Source: Saccharicrinis sp963677345 (GTDB lineage Bacteria; Bacteroidota; Bacteroidia; Bacteroidales; Marinilabiliaceae). Taken from it: a stretch of DNA of 64,000 nt. The DNA lies in NCBI GenBank assembly GCA_963677345.2, contig CAXXLC010000039.1, positions 124,001 through 188,000 of the forward strand. Reading direction: 5' to 3'. Position numbers and translations under genes: made by a program. Below the pieces are notes generated by a model. The model was given only the letters and a program-made list of their open reading frames with translations, was not told where the DNA came from and searched no databases. Positions 45,767 to 55,763 of the stretch are shown piece by piece (within the stretch, counting starts at the first letter, position 1; each line of letters begins with the position of its first letter).

Positions 45767-47644
45767 TTACCGTCCCATTAAAACTAACAATACATTAATA
45801 TCACTGGGACTAACTCCACTAATACGACTGGCCTGACCAATGGTATCAGGATTTATTTTAATTAATTTTTGTCGCGCCTCTGTTGAAAGAGATTTTAAAT
45901 CAGCATAATTAAATCGCCCCTTAATTTCTAAATTTTCAAGTCGCTTTAATTTATCTGCCATTATTTTTTCACGATTAATATACCCCTGGTATTTAATAAA
46001 TATTTCTGCAGTATCAATAATCTCTTCCCTCCTATCTTCTGGCAGCTCTTGAAGATGATTCTTAAATGGTTCTACAACTTCAATAACATCGATTAATTTA
46101 ACTTGAGGTCTTAAAATAATATCTTTAAGTTTAACAGGTTGTTTTAAAGGAGAAGTTCCTATACTCTCTAAATAACTATTAATATATTTAGGTTTTATGC
46201 TGAAATTAGAAATAAAATCAAGAATTAAATCTCTATAACGCAATTTGTCTTTTAATAAAGTAAAGCGATGCTCTGAAGCCAATCCAACATTATACGACTT
46301 TTCAGTTAGACGGACATCGGCATCATCCTGACGTAATAAAATCCGGTATTCTGCTCTTGAAGTGAACATTCTATAAGGTTCATCTACACCTTTTGTAACC
46401 AAATCATCAATTAAAACACCAATATAAGCTTCATCTCTACTTAATATAAATGGTGGCTTATCATTTAATTTTAAATGCGCATTGATACCCGCAATTAAAC
46501 CTTGTGCTCCTGCTTCTTCATAACCTGTAGTGCCATTAATTTGACCTGCAAAAAACAAATTATTTACTAATTTGGTTTGCAATGTATGATTCAATTGAGT
46601 TGGGTCAAAATAGTCATATTCAATAGCATAACCAGGTCTGAAAATACTGGCATTTTCTAAACCAGGAATTTGTTTTAAAGCCTGTAACTGAACCTCTAAG
46701 GGTAATGAACTACTAAAACCATTTAAGTAATATTCGATAGTAGTCTCTCCCTCAGGCTCCAAATGTAATTGATGTTTATCCTTATCCGCAAATGTTACGA
46801 TTTTAGTCTCAATACTAGGACAGTACCTAGGTCCAATACTCTGAATAGTACCATTATATAGAGGAGAATCTTTTAACCCCTCCCTAAGAGATGTATGTAC
46901 ATCATTATTAGTGTAAGTAAGCCAACAACTCTTTTGCTGTAAAGTAGATTTAACTTCAGGAAGGTATGAAAATTTATAAAACGTATGATCACCTTTTTGT
47001 TCAAGACATTTAGAAAAATCTATAGTTCTACCATCAATCCTGACAGGCGTTCCGGTTTTCATACGATCAGTAGTAAAACCTATTTCCCTAAGCTTCTCTG
47101 TAATACCATAAGATGTTGGTTCACTGATTCTTCCACCTTTCATTTGAACTTTACCAATATGCATTAATCCATTCAAAAAGGTACCATTAGTTAAGATCAG
47201 AGATTTACATTTAAATTCAACACCTTGATCAGTAACTATAGACTTAACACAATCTTGCTCGAAATTAATATCTACAACTTTGTCTTGCCAAAAGTATAAA
47301 TTATCAGTATTTTCTAAAATTTTACGCCATTCACTGGAAAAAACCATACGATCACATTGAGACCTTGGACTCCACATGGCAGGGCCTTTAGATTGATTCA
47401 ATAAACGAAATTGAATAGAAGATTTATCCGTAACTATTCCACAAAACCCTCCTAGGGCATCAATCTCACGAACAATCTGCCCTTTTGCGATACCACCAAT
47501 AGCAGGATTACAGCTCATTTGAGCTATTTTATTCATATCCATAGTTACCAATAAGGTTTTTGAACCCAAATTGGCTGCAGCTGCAGCTGCTTCACATCCA
47601 GCATGCCCAGCACCCACAACAATTACGTCATAATTAAAATCCAT
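45767..47644 (-). CDS. mnmG: tRNA uridine-5-carboxymethylaminomethyl modification enzyme MnmG
   Basis: MnmG (GidA) with MnmE modifies the wobble U34 of several tRNAs. The 625-residue protein has the FAD-binding VIVVGAGHAGCEAA at the N-terminus, the conserved MSCNPAIGGIAKGQIVREIDALGG, CPSIETKI near the middle, FFAGQINGTTGYEEAGAQG and the C-terminal ARQKL..ISGVSPSDINVLLVLM. All are standard. GidA is close to oriC in many bacteria, which agrees with the parS sites and the oriC candidate about 9 kb away. A spacer of 68 bp separates it from ybeY. Confidence 0.97.
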   Translation of the reverse strand: MDFNYDVIVVGAGHAGCEAAAAAANLGSKTLLVTMDMNKIAQMSCNPAIGGIAKGQIVREIDALGGFCGIVTDKSSIQFRLLNQSKGPAMWSPRSQCDRMVFSSEWRKILENTDNLYFWQDKVVDINFEQDCVKSIVTDQGVEFKCKSLILTNGTFLNGLMHIGKVQMKGGRISEPTSYGITEKLREIGFTTDRMKTGTPVRIDGRTIDFSKCLEQKGDHTFYKFSYLPEVKSTLQQKSCWLTYTNNDVHTSLREGLKDSPLYNGTIQSIGPRYCPSIETKIVTFADKDKHQLHLEPEGETTIEYYLNGFSSSLPLEVQLQALKQIPGLENASIFRPGYAIEYDYFDPTQLNHTLQTKLVNNLFFAGQINGTTGYEEAGAQGLIAGINAHLKLNDKPPFILSRDEAYIGVLIDDLVTKGVDEPYRMFTSRAEYRILLRQDDADVRLTEKSYNVGLASEHRFTLLKDKLRYRDLILDFISNFSIKPKYINSYLESIGTSPLKQPVKLKDIILRPQVKLIDVIEVVEPFKNHLQELPEDRREEIIDTAEIFIKYQGYINREKIMADKLKRLENLEIKGRFNYADLKSLSTEARQKLIKINPDTIGQASRISGVSPSDINVLLVLMGR

Positions 47645-47712
47645 AACAAATAATTAAGGGTACAAATGTAATTGTATCCAATTATTTAACCATCAAAAAA
47701 ATAACAGAATTA

Positions 47713-48135
47713 TTAAGAAATTGTTTTCAATAAACTTAAAGCTTTATCTTCAAGTTTACGCATTTCTAGTGCTTCTTGGTTTGTTTTGTCTTTGAAACCA
47801 AGTAAATGCAATACACCATGAACAATAACACGATGTAATTCGTGAGAATAGGAAGTATTAAAAGCCTGAGAATTAGAAAGTACAGTATCTAAACTGATAA
47901 ATAAATCACCAGAAATAGTTTTATCTTCACAGTAATCGAAGGTAATAATATCGGTGTAATAATCATGATTTAGATACTTTTTATTTATATCTAAAATATA
48001 ATCATCATTACAAAAAATATAATTAATAGGACCTAATAAGAAATTGTAATCTACAATAACTTTACTAATCCAGGTTTGAACCCGTTTTTCATCTATCTGC
48101 TTTTCAGATACTTCTTCGTAAAAAAAATCTATCAC
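47713..48135 (-). CDS. ybeY: Endoribonuclease YbeY
   Basis: YbeY is a metal-dependent RNase needed for 16S rRNA 3' maturation and ribosome quality control. The 140-residue protein carries the zinc motif as HGVLHLLGFKD, the family's H-G-x-L-H-L-x-G-[YF]-x-D form, and the preceding YLNHDYYTDIITFDY matches the conserved N-x-x-Y/H-R-x-x-D-x-x-T-D-V-L-S/T-F region. It abuts the anti-sigma-type ATPase gene with no gap, suggesting one transcript. Confidence 0.92.
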   Translation of the reverse strand: MIDFFYEEVSEKQIDEKRVQTWISKVIVDYNFLLGPINYIFCNDDYILDINKKYLNHDYYTDIITFDYCEDKTISGDLFISLDTVLSNSQAFNTSYSHELHRVIVHGVLHLLGFKDKTNQEALEMRKLEDKALSLLKTIS

Positions 48136-48540
48136 CTATAAATCAAATAATAATTTTACAGTGCTGCCATTATGATCAAACTCAATATCATCAGCTAAAT
48201 GGTTCATTAAAAAGATACCCCGACCATGTGTTTTTTCGATATTCTCAGGTAAAGTAGGATCAGGTATTTGAGTATAATCAAAACCACTGCCTTCGTCCTT
48301 TATTGAAAATTCAATATATTTATCAGTCACAATATACTCTAATTGTACCTTTTTATTGATATCTAATTTGTTACCATGGACAATGGCATTATTTACACCT
48401 TCTACAACAGCCAATAATAATTTTCCATACACATCAGCATGTAAATCATACTGAGTAGAAATATCATCAATTAACTTTTCTACAAGGGTAATATTTTTTA
48501 TTTCTGAATCAATTACAATTTTTTCCACAATTAGATCCAT
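48136..48540 (-). CDS. RsbW/SpoIIAB-like ATP-binding regulator
   Basis: A stand-alone GHKL ATPase domain of 134 residues, with the N-box LLAVVEGVNNAIVHGN, G1 KDEGSGFD and G2 HGRGIFLMNHL. Such proteins act as anti-sigma or anti-anti-sigma kinases in partner-switching pathways. No anti-sigma antagonist (STAS) or sigma gene is adjacent, so the target is unknown; this small ATPase is a frequent neighbour of ybeY in Bacteroidetes. There is no membrane segment. Confidence 0.85.
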   Translation of the reverse strand: MDLIVEKIVIDSEIKNITLVEKLIDDISTQYDLHADVYGKLLLAVVEGVNNAIVHGNKLDINKKVQLEYIVTDKYIEFSIKDEGSGFDYTQIPDPTLPENIEKTHGRGIFLMNHLADDIEFDHNGSTVKLLFDL

Positions 48541-48626
48541 TTAGCTTCCTGATTATTTACACTTTTTTTCGTATACTAAATTTAAAACAAATAGTTACTA
48601 AAATTAATAATATTTTTTTTTAACAA

Positions 48627-49835
48627 TTAATTAAATTTAGTCAACCAATCAGTAGGATTAATTTTTTTATTCTCTTCCCAAATTTCAAAATGTAAAATTC
48701 CATTTTTATCATTTGTTTCAGAATAAATTTTACCAATTCCCTGACTACTCTTTATAATATCACCATTTTTAACGAAAACATCGGCTAAATTTGCGTAAAC
48801 TGTGAGAAATTTTCCATGCCTGATAATAACTGCTTTGTTATAGCCAGGAATAGCAATAACGCGGCTTACAGTACCCTCGTAAACAGATTTAACCTCATTA
48901 TCCTTTAAAGCTGATATATCAATACCATTATTCTTAATTTTTACGCCCTTTAAAACAGCGTGATTATGTTCACCAAAGTTATTAATGACAACGCCACCTT
49001 CAATAGGCCAGTTAAGTTTACCCTTAGAATTTGAAAAATTACTAAATAAATTGGCATTACTTGCTTTACCTAAATCGCTGATTAATTTTTTAATTGAATT
49101 CTCAAGATCTGAGGAAGCTTTTTTCTTTTTAGAAATTTCTCTTTTAAGCCAATTCTCATCCTTCTTTAACTTAGAAATATAATTTTCTTTTAAATCTACA
49201 GCTAATTTAATATCTTCTAATTCTTTATTTAAAGAATTATAAACTTTTTGTTTTTGACTTAAGATATATAAATTATGCTGTTTGATACTATCATATTTTG
49301 CTTTAGTTTGCAATAAAATAATACCTTGAGTTTTACGATAGGCACTATATTGCTTTAAAACATTAAATCTGCGATATGCCTCTGAAAAACTTTTAGCACT
49401 AAAAATAAACATTAATTCGCTCTGATTATTAATGTATTGTTTATTAGCTTCGATAATTAATAACTCATATACTTTTTTTATATTATCAATTTCATCAGAA
49501 AGCTTAGTTATCAGCTGATTATTAATATCTAATTCTTGTGAAATTAATAATATTTCCTGTTTATAAGTAGAAATAATATTCTCCTGCGATTGTATTTTAC
49601 TACTTAATATCTTTAAATCATTAAGATAATTACTCTTAGTTTTACTTTTCTTTTCGAGTAATTTTTTGGCATTCAAAATATCCGATTCATATTGAGACCT
49701 CAATTTTTTTAAATCATCGATTTCTTTATTTTGAGATAATAAAGATAAAGAGATAAAAAAAAGAAAAAGAAAAAATAAACTAGATTTCTTTATTTTGATA
49801 TGAAGTAGGTATTTTAAAATGCAAGCTTCCACCAT
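48627..49835 (-). CDS. EnvC-like murein hydrolase activator (coiled coil plus LytM/M23)
   Basis: After a signal segment (KKSSLFFLFLFFISLSLLSQ) the protein has a long coiled coil (about 37-255; LKKLRSQYESDI, LEKKSKTKSNYL and similar) and a C-terminal LytM/M23 domain (about 280-400; GGVVINNFGEHNHA, VKSVYEGTVSRVIAIPG, VIIRHGKFLTVYANL, LHFEIWEE). The usual zinc ligand HxxxD becomes NHAVLKG with the GxxxN form, so I expect a degenerate, non-catalytic domain that activates amidases in cell separation, as EnvC does. The only usable start (ATG 49835 or the next codon GTG) overlaps the DUF4292 gene by 56 bp. Confidence 0.85.
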   Translation of the reverse strand: MVEACILKYLLHIKIKKSSLFFLFLFFISLSLLSQNKEIDDLKKLRSQYESDILNAKKLLEKKSKTKSNYLNDLKILSSKIQSQENIISTYKQEILLISQELDINNQLITKLSDEIDNIKKVYELLIIEANKQYINNQSELMFIFSAKSFSEAYRRFNVLKQYSAYRKTQGIILLQTKAKYDSIKQHNLYILSQKQKVYNSLNKELEDIKLAVDLKENYISKLKKDENWLKREISKKKKASSDLENSIKKLISDLGKASNANLFSNFSNSKGKLNWPIEGGVVINNFGEHNHAVLKGVKIKNNGIDISALKDNEVKSVYEGTVSRVIAIPGYNKAVIIRHGKFLTVYANLADVFVKNGDIIKSSQGIGKIYSETNDKNGILHFEIWEENKKINPTDWLTKFN

Positions 49836-50628
49836 TATCTAGATCTAAATAATTTATTTTTAAATTCAATTTAAATTCTTTAATCCCTTGAGTTGCAGAT
49901 ATGCTAATATCTTCAGGAAATAAAATATTATCAAACTTCTTAAAACGATCATAAGAAACTTTTAACGATTGACCAGTGCCAAAATCCTTAAGAAAAACAT
50001 TAAAAATTTTAAATAATTCTGGATAAATATCAATTTCATGATAGATTGCATCTGAATTGTCTCTTTTTGCAATTCGATTTACCCTATTTCCTTTTAAGGA
50101 TTTAAAAGCATAATAATCTTCTGTTGTATCATGTTTATACTTCTTTAATCCATCATAAAAATTCCCTTCATCAGGATAAAGAAATAATTGATTTGATAGT
50201 ATGGATTGTATAATATCAAAAGTAATATTTACACCAAATCTACGATCAAAATAACCATAGTCAGTATGATAAACAAATTTATTATGTTTATCTACTATAA
50301 TGACGCTATCTTTCGACAATTGGGCTCTTATTAATTCTATTCCCATTAAAGCGTAAATAGAAACAACAATAACACTATCCTTTTTGATTACAAAACTACC
50401 TTTAAAGGATCTATTTTGGTTACCATCATCTAAAGTAAAACCAACTTTTTTTAAATATAACTGATCATAAACTAACTCATTATCTTTTAATGACTTTCTT
50501 AATTTTACGTCAGGTATATTCGTAACCTTACCAAATACAACCTTTTCAACACTTTTACATCCACCTACTGATAATAAAACCAGTAAAAACCATATAAAAC
50601 TACTCTTCAACGTATCTTTCCTCTTCAA
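49780..50628 (-). CDS. DUF4292 lipoprotein
   Basis: The 282-residue protein starts with a lipoprotein signal (SSFIWFLLVLLSVGGC, lipobox VGGC). The body of alternating strands (SFKGSFVIKKDSVIVVSIYALMGIELIRAQLSKDSV) fits DUF4292, a LolA/LolB-like fold found in Bacteroidetes between a TPR protein and the EnvC-like protein, exactly as here. An outer-membrane lipoprotein-handling role is a reasonable guess but unproven. It overlaps the TPR gene by 29 bp and the EnvC gene by 56 bp, so the three are probably translationally coupled. Confidence 0.82.
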   Translation of the reverse strand: MKRKDTLKSSFIWFLLVLLSVGGCKSVEKVVFGKVTNIPDVKLRKSLKDNELVYDQLYLKKVGFTLDDGNQNRSFKGSFVIKKDSVIVVSIYALMGIELIRAQLSKDSVIIVDKHNKFVYHTDYGYFDRRFGVNITFDIIQSILSNQLFLYPDEGNFYDGLKKYKHDTTEDYYAFKSLKGNRVNRIAKRDNSDAIYHEIDIYPELFKIFNVFLKDFGTGQSLKVSYDRFKKFDNILFPEDISISATQGIKEFKLNLKINYLDLDNGGSLHFKIPTSYQNKEI

Positions 50629-52348
50629 TTTTTTTCTTTAATAGATGTGATTCACTGCCCATACTAATTGCCTTATTCCATTGAATTAAAGCACCCTTCA
50701 GATCACCGTTTTTAAACAAAATATCGCCATAATGTTCAACAATTACATCACTGGTATCTCCCCCATTGTCAATAGCTCTTTCTATAATATATTTAGCTTC
50801 AAAATACCTTTCTCTTTTAAATAAAACCCATGCGTATGTATCTAAATAGGTTGAATTCAAAGGCTCAAGCTCTACGCATTTAGAAATCATTGTTTCCGCT
50901 TTATCCAGGTTTTGATTTAATAACGATAAATAATAACTATAATTATTTAAAACAACTACATTATTTTCATTTATCTTCAAAGCATTTTCATAATTGGTAA
51001 ATGACTCTTCATAACGATTCAGGGCATACAATACATCACCTAAATAGGCGTAATATTGCGACTTTAACTGCATATTATTCCCCACGTACTTAAAACCCAT
51101 TATAAGGCTGTTATAAGCATTTTCGTTGAGCTCTTTTTGCATACAAGAGATACCATGAAACAGATAAAATAAGGATTCTTCAGGCAATACTGTCAAAGCC
51201 TCTTTAGTATCGTTATACAGTAAATCAAAATTATTAATATTAATTTCTAGCAAAAATAAATCCTGCCAAACCGACGAATTGGTATTATCATACAATAAAC
51301 CCGATTTATAATTTAAGATGGCCTCCTGAAATCGATGATTATTTTGCAGATAATTAGCATAGAATATGTACCCCTTTGAATTGTCTGGATGATTGGCAAT
51401 AATTTTGTGAAAGAGATTTTCTATACTTGAAGTATCTTTATAGTTTTTAAAATCTTCGCTTACTATAAATGGTAACAGTCGCTGAATTTTAACTTCAATA
51501 TCAAGTTCTTTGTCTTCTAAACCTTTGCTATAGTAATTTAGAAAAGAAACAGTATCGTGTTGATTGATAGCTACATTACCCAATGAAAAATAACCTAAAC
51601 CATTATCCGGATCTAAAGAAAATATTTGCTTGTATGAACTAATGGCTTTATCATAATCTTTAGTATAAAAATATACGTCACCTAGGAAACCATAATATCT
51701 TGGTTCATAAGGATTATCTTTAATTAATTCTTGTATTTCCTTATAGGCACCAGAGCTTTTACCAAGTTGTAAGTACAATTTTTCTTTTGCTAAAGAGATC
51801 ACTTCATTAAGACCAATATTTTTTTCAAGCAGATTATAGGTATCAATAGCTTCTTGAAACTGGTTGTTCTGACTATATAATTGAGCTAAAACATATAAAT
51901 ACTCTTCATTATCAGGAAATTGATTCACTAAGGACTCATAGATCTTAATTGAGCCTGAAATATCTTTATTTTGTTGGTATAAATCACCCAATAACATTTT
52001 ATACCATTTATTATCAGGTGCTAAACGAACAGCCTGGTTTAATAAATCCTGAGCACCTTTATAATTTTTAAAGGCTATTTCTATATTTGATAATTCATAA
52101 TAGGTGGTACTACTCAAAGAGTCAATCTTCAAACACTCTACCAAATACATTTTTGCTTTATCAAGCTGACCTTGCATTTTTAATCTTTCTGCTTCAAAAA
52201 AGAAGTAATCAAATTTTCTCTTATCCGCAGAATTCAAAGTGCTTTTAATTACTGTATTATTTTCAATACTTTGTACAGAATTGTTTTGTAAAGATTTACA
52301 ACTGTACAACAGAATAAATGATAATCCTATTAAGAAAATATATTTCAT
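50600..52348 (-). CDS. TPR-repeat lipoprotein
   Basis: The 582-residue protein has a lipoprotein signal (MKYIFLIGLSFILLYSC). The rest is at least ten tetratricopeptide repeats, seen as repeated A-x2-Y...A...P patterns such as FDYFFFEAERLKMQGQLDKA, YLYVLAQLYSQNNQFQEAI and YYAYLGDVLYALNRYEESF. TPR solenoids mediate protein binding; a scaffold at the periplasmic face of the envelope is likely. It is the first of the TPR-DUF4292-EnvC trio and sits 25 bp after dut. Confidence 0.88.
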   Translation of the reverse strand: MKYIFLIGLSFILLYSCKSLQNNSVQSIENNTVIKSTLNSADKRKFDYFFFEAERLKMQGQLDKAKMYLVECLKIDSLSSTTYYELSNIEIAFKNYKGAQDLLNQAVRLAPDNKWYKMLLGDLYQQNKDISGSIKIYESLVNQFPDNEEYLYVLAQLYSQNNQFQEAIDTYNLLEKNIGLNEVISLAKEKLYLQLGKSSGAYKEIQELIKDNPYEPRYYGFLGDVYFYTKDYDKAISSYKQIFSLDPDNGLGYFSLGNVAINQHDTVSFLNYYSKGLEDKELDIEVKIQRLLPFIVSEDFKNYKDTSSIENLFHKIIANHPDNSKGYIFYANYLQNNHRFQEAILNYKSGLLYDNTNSSVWQDLFLLEININNFDLLYNDTKEALTVLPEESLFYLFHGISCMQKELNENAYNSLIMGFKYVGNNMQLKSQYYAYLGDVLYALNRYEESFTNYENALKINENNVVVLNNYSYYLSLLNQNLDKAETMISKCVELEPLNSTYLDTYAWVLFKRERYFEAKYIIERAIDNGGDTSDVIVEHYGDILFKNGDLKGALIQWNKAISMGSESHLLKKKIEEERYVEE

Positions 52349-52373
52349 TAAATATAGATTTAATTATAAATAA

Positions 52374-52814
52374 TCAGTGCTTGCCTGTATGACCAAAACC
52401 ACCTTCACCTCTGGTTGTTTCCTCTAAAGAATCCACCAATTCGAAAACTGCATTTTCATGTCTGGCAATAACCATCTGACAAATTCTTTCTCCGGATTTG
52501 ATTGTAAAATCATCATTACTAAGATTTACTAAGATAACTTTAATTTCTCCGCGATAATCAGCATCAATCGTACCAGGCGTATTTAAAACTGTAATTCCAT
52601 GCTTATAAGCCAAACCACTACGTGGTCGAATTTGAGCTTCGTATCCTTCTTTAAATTCAATATATAAACCAGTAGGAATCAAAACCCTTTGTAGTGGCTT
52701 TAAAATGATGTCATCATTTAAAAAAGCACGTAAATCAAGACCTGCAGATAAACTTGTACTATATTGGGGCAAGGGGTTATTACTCTTATTGATTATTTTA
52801 ATTTTTAACGACAT
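52374..52814 (-). CDS. dut: Deoxyuridine 5'-triphosphate nucleotidohydrolase
   Basis: Homotrimeric dUTPase hydrolyses dUTP to dUMP and pyrophosphate. All five family motifs are visible in the 146 residues: SAGLDLRA (1), PRSGLAYKHGI (2), LNTPGTIDADYRGEI (3), RICQMVIA (4) and the P-loop-like RGEGGFGHTG at the C-terminus (5). The start overlaps the frameshifted flippase gene by 17 bp. Confidence 0.96.
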   Translation of the reverse strand: MSLKIKIINKSNNPLPQYSTSLSAGLDLRAFLNDDIILKPLQRVLIPTGLYIEFKEGYEAQIRPRSGLAYKHGITVLNTPGTIDADYRGEIKVILVNLSNDDFTIKSGERICQMVIARHENAVFELVDSLEETTRGEGGFGHTGKH

Positions 52815-54310
52815 TTCTTGATTTTATTAATTTTTTAAATTCAAAAGCATAAATAATCCATAAAAATACAACTATTAAACAAACCCGAAATAAAATAATA
52901 ATAATATTACTCAATAAACCGGTAGGATTAATAAATAAATACAGAAAACGAGGGAGCAAATATATACCTGTAATATATAAAGCCAAAGTAAAAACTACAT
53001 ACTTCAATATTTTACTCCAGTCATAATAAATTTTAAAATGCTTGTTACCCCAATAAATACTGAATAAAACCATACTTATAAAACATAGCACACCACTAAG
53101 AGCACAACCATAATACCCAAGAACAGGTATTAACAAGAAATTACCAACCAAGGTAACCAGTGTTCCAATCAATCCCATGTAAGCGCCATAAATAGTTTTA
53201 TCAGATACTTTATACCATACAGATAGAGTAAAGTAGATGCCACTAAATAATTGAGCCACTAAAACAAAAGGAATGACTCCATTGGCAGTATTATATTCTG
53301 GTAATAATAATAAATTGATGATATTGATAAAAAAAGTAACACCTAAAAAAATAAATAAACCAAAGAGAATAAAATAAACTAAGATTTGACTATAGATCGA
53401 ACGATCGTTGGAATTACTATGATGTTTGAAAAAAAATGGTTCGAAAGCTAACCTGAAGGACTGAGTAAACATGGCCATCAAAACACCGATTTTAAAATTA
53501 GCGCCATATAAAGCTACTAATCTGTATCCCTCCTCTCCTCCTATCAACCTGGGCAATAAAGCTTTATCGATACTTTGATTAATCATACCGGTGATACCCA
53601 CAATTAAGATAGGAAAGGAGTATTTATACATTTGCTTAAGTAAAGAAAAATCAAAGATTCTAAAACTACTTTTTAATTCGTTTAGCAATAGAAAAAATAC
53701 AAATACTGAGGCAAACAAATTAGACAATAAAACATAATATGCCTGGTATTGAAGATTATAAAACCAGTCTACTAAATAAAAATAATTACTTTTAACTATA
53801 AGAGGACAAACTTTTAAAAAAAGAACATTAAAGAAAATTAAAATAAGGACATTTACCAGCTTTAAAATAGCAAACCTAACACTTCTATTATTATACCTGA
53901 TTAAAGCAAAAAATTAGAGCGCAAATAGCATCAAAAGCCACTATTAAACCAGCTAATAAAATAAGATCATTATATGAGGCGTATGTAGATGATAAATTTA
54001 CATTATGAAGAAATATAAAAAGGAATATTACAAAAATAGCACTGGTAGATAAAATGCTCAGGAAACCAGTGGTAAAAACATTTTTGTAATTGTCTTTATT
54101 CGAAAACCTAAAAAAAGTGGTTTCAAAACCATAAGTAAGAATAACCAGAAAAATAGCGATATATCCATAGATTTCAGTAATGTATCCAAATTGTACAGGA
54201 TCCATTGACCGAATATAGTAAGGCATTAAAAGCCAGTTTAACAAGCGTACTAAAATAGTACTACCGCCGTAAATAACTGTTTCTCCGGCTAAAGACTTGA
54301 TATTTCCCAA
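52798..54310 (-). pseudogene. Polysaccharide flippase (Wzx/MurJ-like), broken by a single-base frameshift
   Basis: Two open segments (54310-53891 and about 53900-52798) belong to one membrane protein of about 503 residues with roughly 12-14 helices, of the oligosaccharide-flippase family that moves lipid-linked glycans across the inner membrane. The first ends ..CALIFCFNQV and stops. Reading the same bases after removing one base from the A6 run at 53908-53913 (T6 on the coding strand) gives ..CALIFALIRYNNRSVRFA, and the second frame stays open to 52798. RYNNRSVRFAILK is the expected flippase segment. So this is a +1 insertion in a homopolymer: a recent pseudogene, a phase-variable switch or a sequencing error. 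It overlaps dut by 17 bp and is 11 bp after ruvB's stop. Confidence 0.88.
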
Positions 54311-54321
54311 AATATAACGAG

Positions 54322-55347
54322 TTAAAATAAAGAAAATTGTTCCTGAATATTATTATCACGTCCCAGATGACTATATGCTAATGGAGTTACCATACGACCC
54401 CTGGGCGTTCTTTTAATGAAACCTTCTTTGATCAGAAAGGGTTCGTAGACCTCTTCGATAGTACCCGAATCTTCTCCAATAGCAGTAGCAATGGTAGTAA
54501 TACCCACCGGACCACCCTGAAATTTATCTATAAGTGTTAATAATATCTTATGATCCATTTCATCGAGACCATGTTGGTCAATATTTAAGGCTTCTAAGGA
54601 AAACTGAGAAATGTTTATATCAATATTACCATTTCCTTTAACCTGGGCAAAATCGCGTACTCTTCTTAATAAAGCATTGGCAATACGTGGGGTTCCCCTA
54701 CTTCTTCCAGCTATTTCATAGCTGGCTTCTTCGCTGATTGATGTATTTAAAATAAACGAGGATCGTTTGATAATACCTGATAAAATATCTGTATCGTAAT
54801 ATTCAAGGTGACAATTAATACCAAAACGAGCACGTAAGGGACTGGTAAGTAAGCCACTTCTGGTAGTCGCACCTATTAAAGTAAATGGATTCAAATCTAT
54901 CTGTATACTTCTCGCACCGGGACCTTTATCTATAACGATATCAATTCGATAGTCTTCCATAGCGGAATATAAATACTCTTCAACAACAGGACTTAAACGA
55001 TGTATTTCATCAATAAAGAGAACATCATTAGGCTCTAAACTGGTTAAAATACCAGCTAAATCACCAGGTTTATCAAGAACAGGACCACTTGTCAATTTAA
55101 AACCCACATTGAGTTCATTAGCGATAATATTAGATAAAGTGGTTTTTCCTAATCCTGGAGGACCATGTAATAACACATGATCAAGAGCTTCCTCACGCAT
55201 AGAGGCAGCCTGAACAAATATTTTAAGATTTTCAACAATCTTATATTGCCCCTGAAAGTCAGAAAAGGATAAAGGACGAAGCTTATTTTCTATATCATTA
55301 TCAACAGGTTGATAACCTTCCTCACGAATATCAAAACTATCTTGCAT
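54322..55347 (-). CDS. ruvB: Holliday junction branch migration helicase RuvB
   Basis: RuvB is the AAA+ motor that drives branch migration with RuvA. The 341-residue protein has the Walker A LLHGPPGLGKTTLS, Walker B VLFIDEIHRL, sensor 1 GATTRSGLL, arginine finger RARFG and the C-terminal winged helix (RTPRGRMVTPLAY). It begins 6 bp after the receiver-protein gene's stop, so both share a message. ruvA and ruvC are not in the window. Confidence 0.97.
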   Translation of the reverse strand: MQDSFDIREEGYQPVDNDIENKLRPLSFSDFQGQYKIVENLKIFVQAASMREEALDHVLLHGPPGLGKTTLSNIIANELNVGFKLTSGPVLDKPGDLAGILTSLEPNDVLFIDEIHRLSPVVEEYLYSAMEDYRIDIVIDKGPGARSIQIDLNPFTLIGATTRSGLLTSPLRARFGINCHLEYYDTDILSGIIKRSSFILNTSISEEASYEIAGRSRGTPRIANALLRRVRDFAQVKGNGNIDINISQFSLEALNIDQHGLDEMDHKILLTLIDKFQGGPVGITTIATAIGEDSGTIEEVYEPFLIKEGFIKRTPRGRMVTPLAYSHLGRDNNIQEQFSLF

Positions 55348-55353
55348 TATAAT

Positions 55354-55746
55354 TTAGTCCTTAAGTAAATTTAGCTTCACAAGTATATCATTAAAAATGA
55401 CTAAATCAAATGGTTTAGCCATATACTCATCCATACCATATTTTAAACACTTATCCCTGTCGGCATCAAAAGTATTGGCAGTAAGGCCTATAATTTTAGT
55501 ATTAGCACCACTTTCTGATTCATAGGTACGAATTCGGGAAGTAGCTTCTAAACCATCCATAACAGGCATCATTAAATCCATAATGATTAAATCGTATTTA
55601 GTAGCTTTAACTTTATCAACGGCTTCTTTCCCATTATTAGCTATATCAATACAATGTTTATACTTGGTTAAATTTAAATAAATCAATTTCTGATTTAACA
55701 CATTATCTTCAACCAATAAAATATTTAAAGGAGTTATATCTGGCAT
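55354..55746 (-). CDS. Stand-alone receiver-domain response regulator
   Basis: The 130-residue protein is a single CheY-like domain with acidic residues in ILLVEDN, the phosphoacceptor in LIIMDLMMPVMDG, the Thr in IIGLTANTF and the Lys in YMAKPFD. There is no output domain, so it probably acts in a phosphorelay or on a partner protein. The wording (EDNVLNQKLI, MDGLEATSRIR) is that of receivers from hybrid histidine kinases; no kinase is adjacent. It lies between nadA (17-bp gap) and ruvB. Confidence 0.9.
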   Translation of the reverse strand: MPDITPLNILLVEDNVLNQKLIYLNLTKYKHCIDIANNGKEAVDKVKATKYDLIIMDLMMPVMDGLEATSRIRTYESESGANTKIIGLTANTFDADRDKCLKYGMDEYMAKPFDLVIFNDILVKLNLLKD

Positions 55747-55763
55747 ATGTATAAAATATTTTA

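Noticed and set aside
53728..53890. A separate gene boundary between two flippase fragments
   Set aside because: The sequence between the two open segments continues the second frame without a stop as far as the A6 run, so a single frameshift explains it better than two genes.
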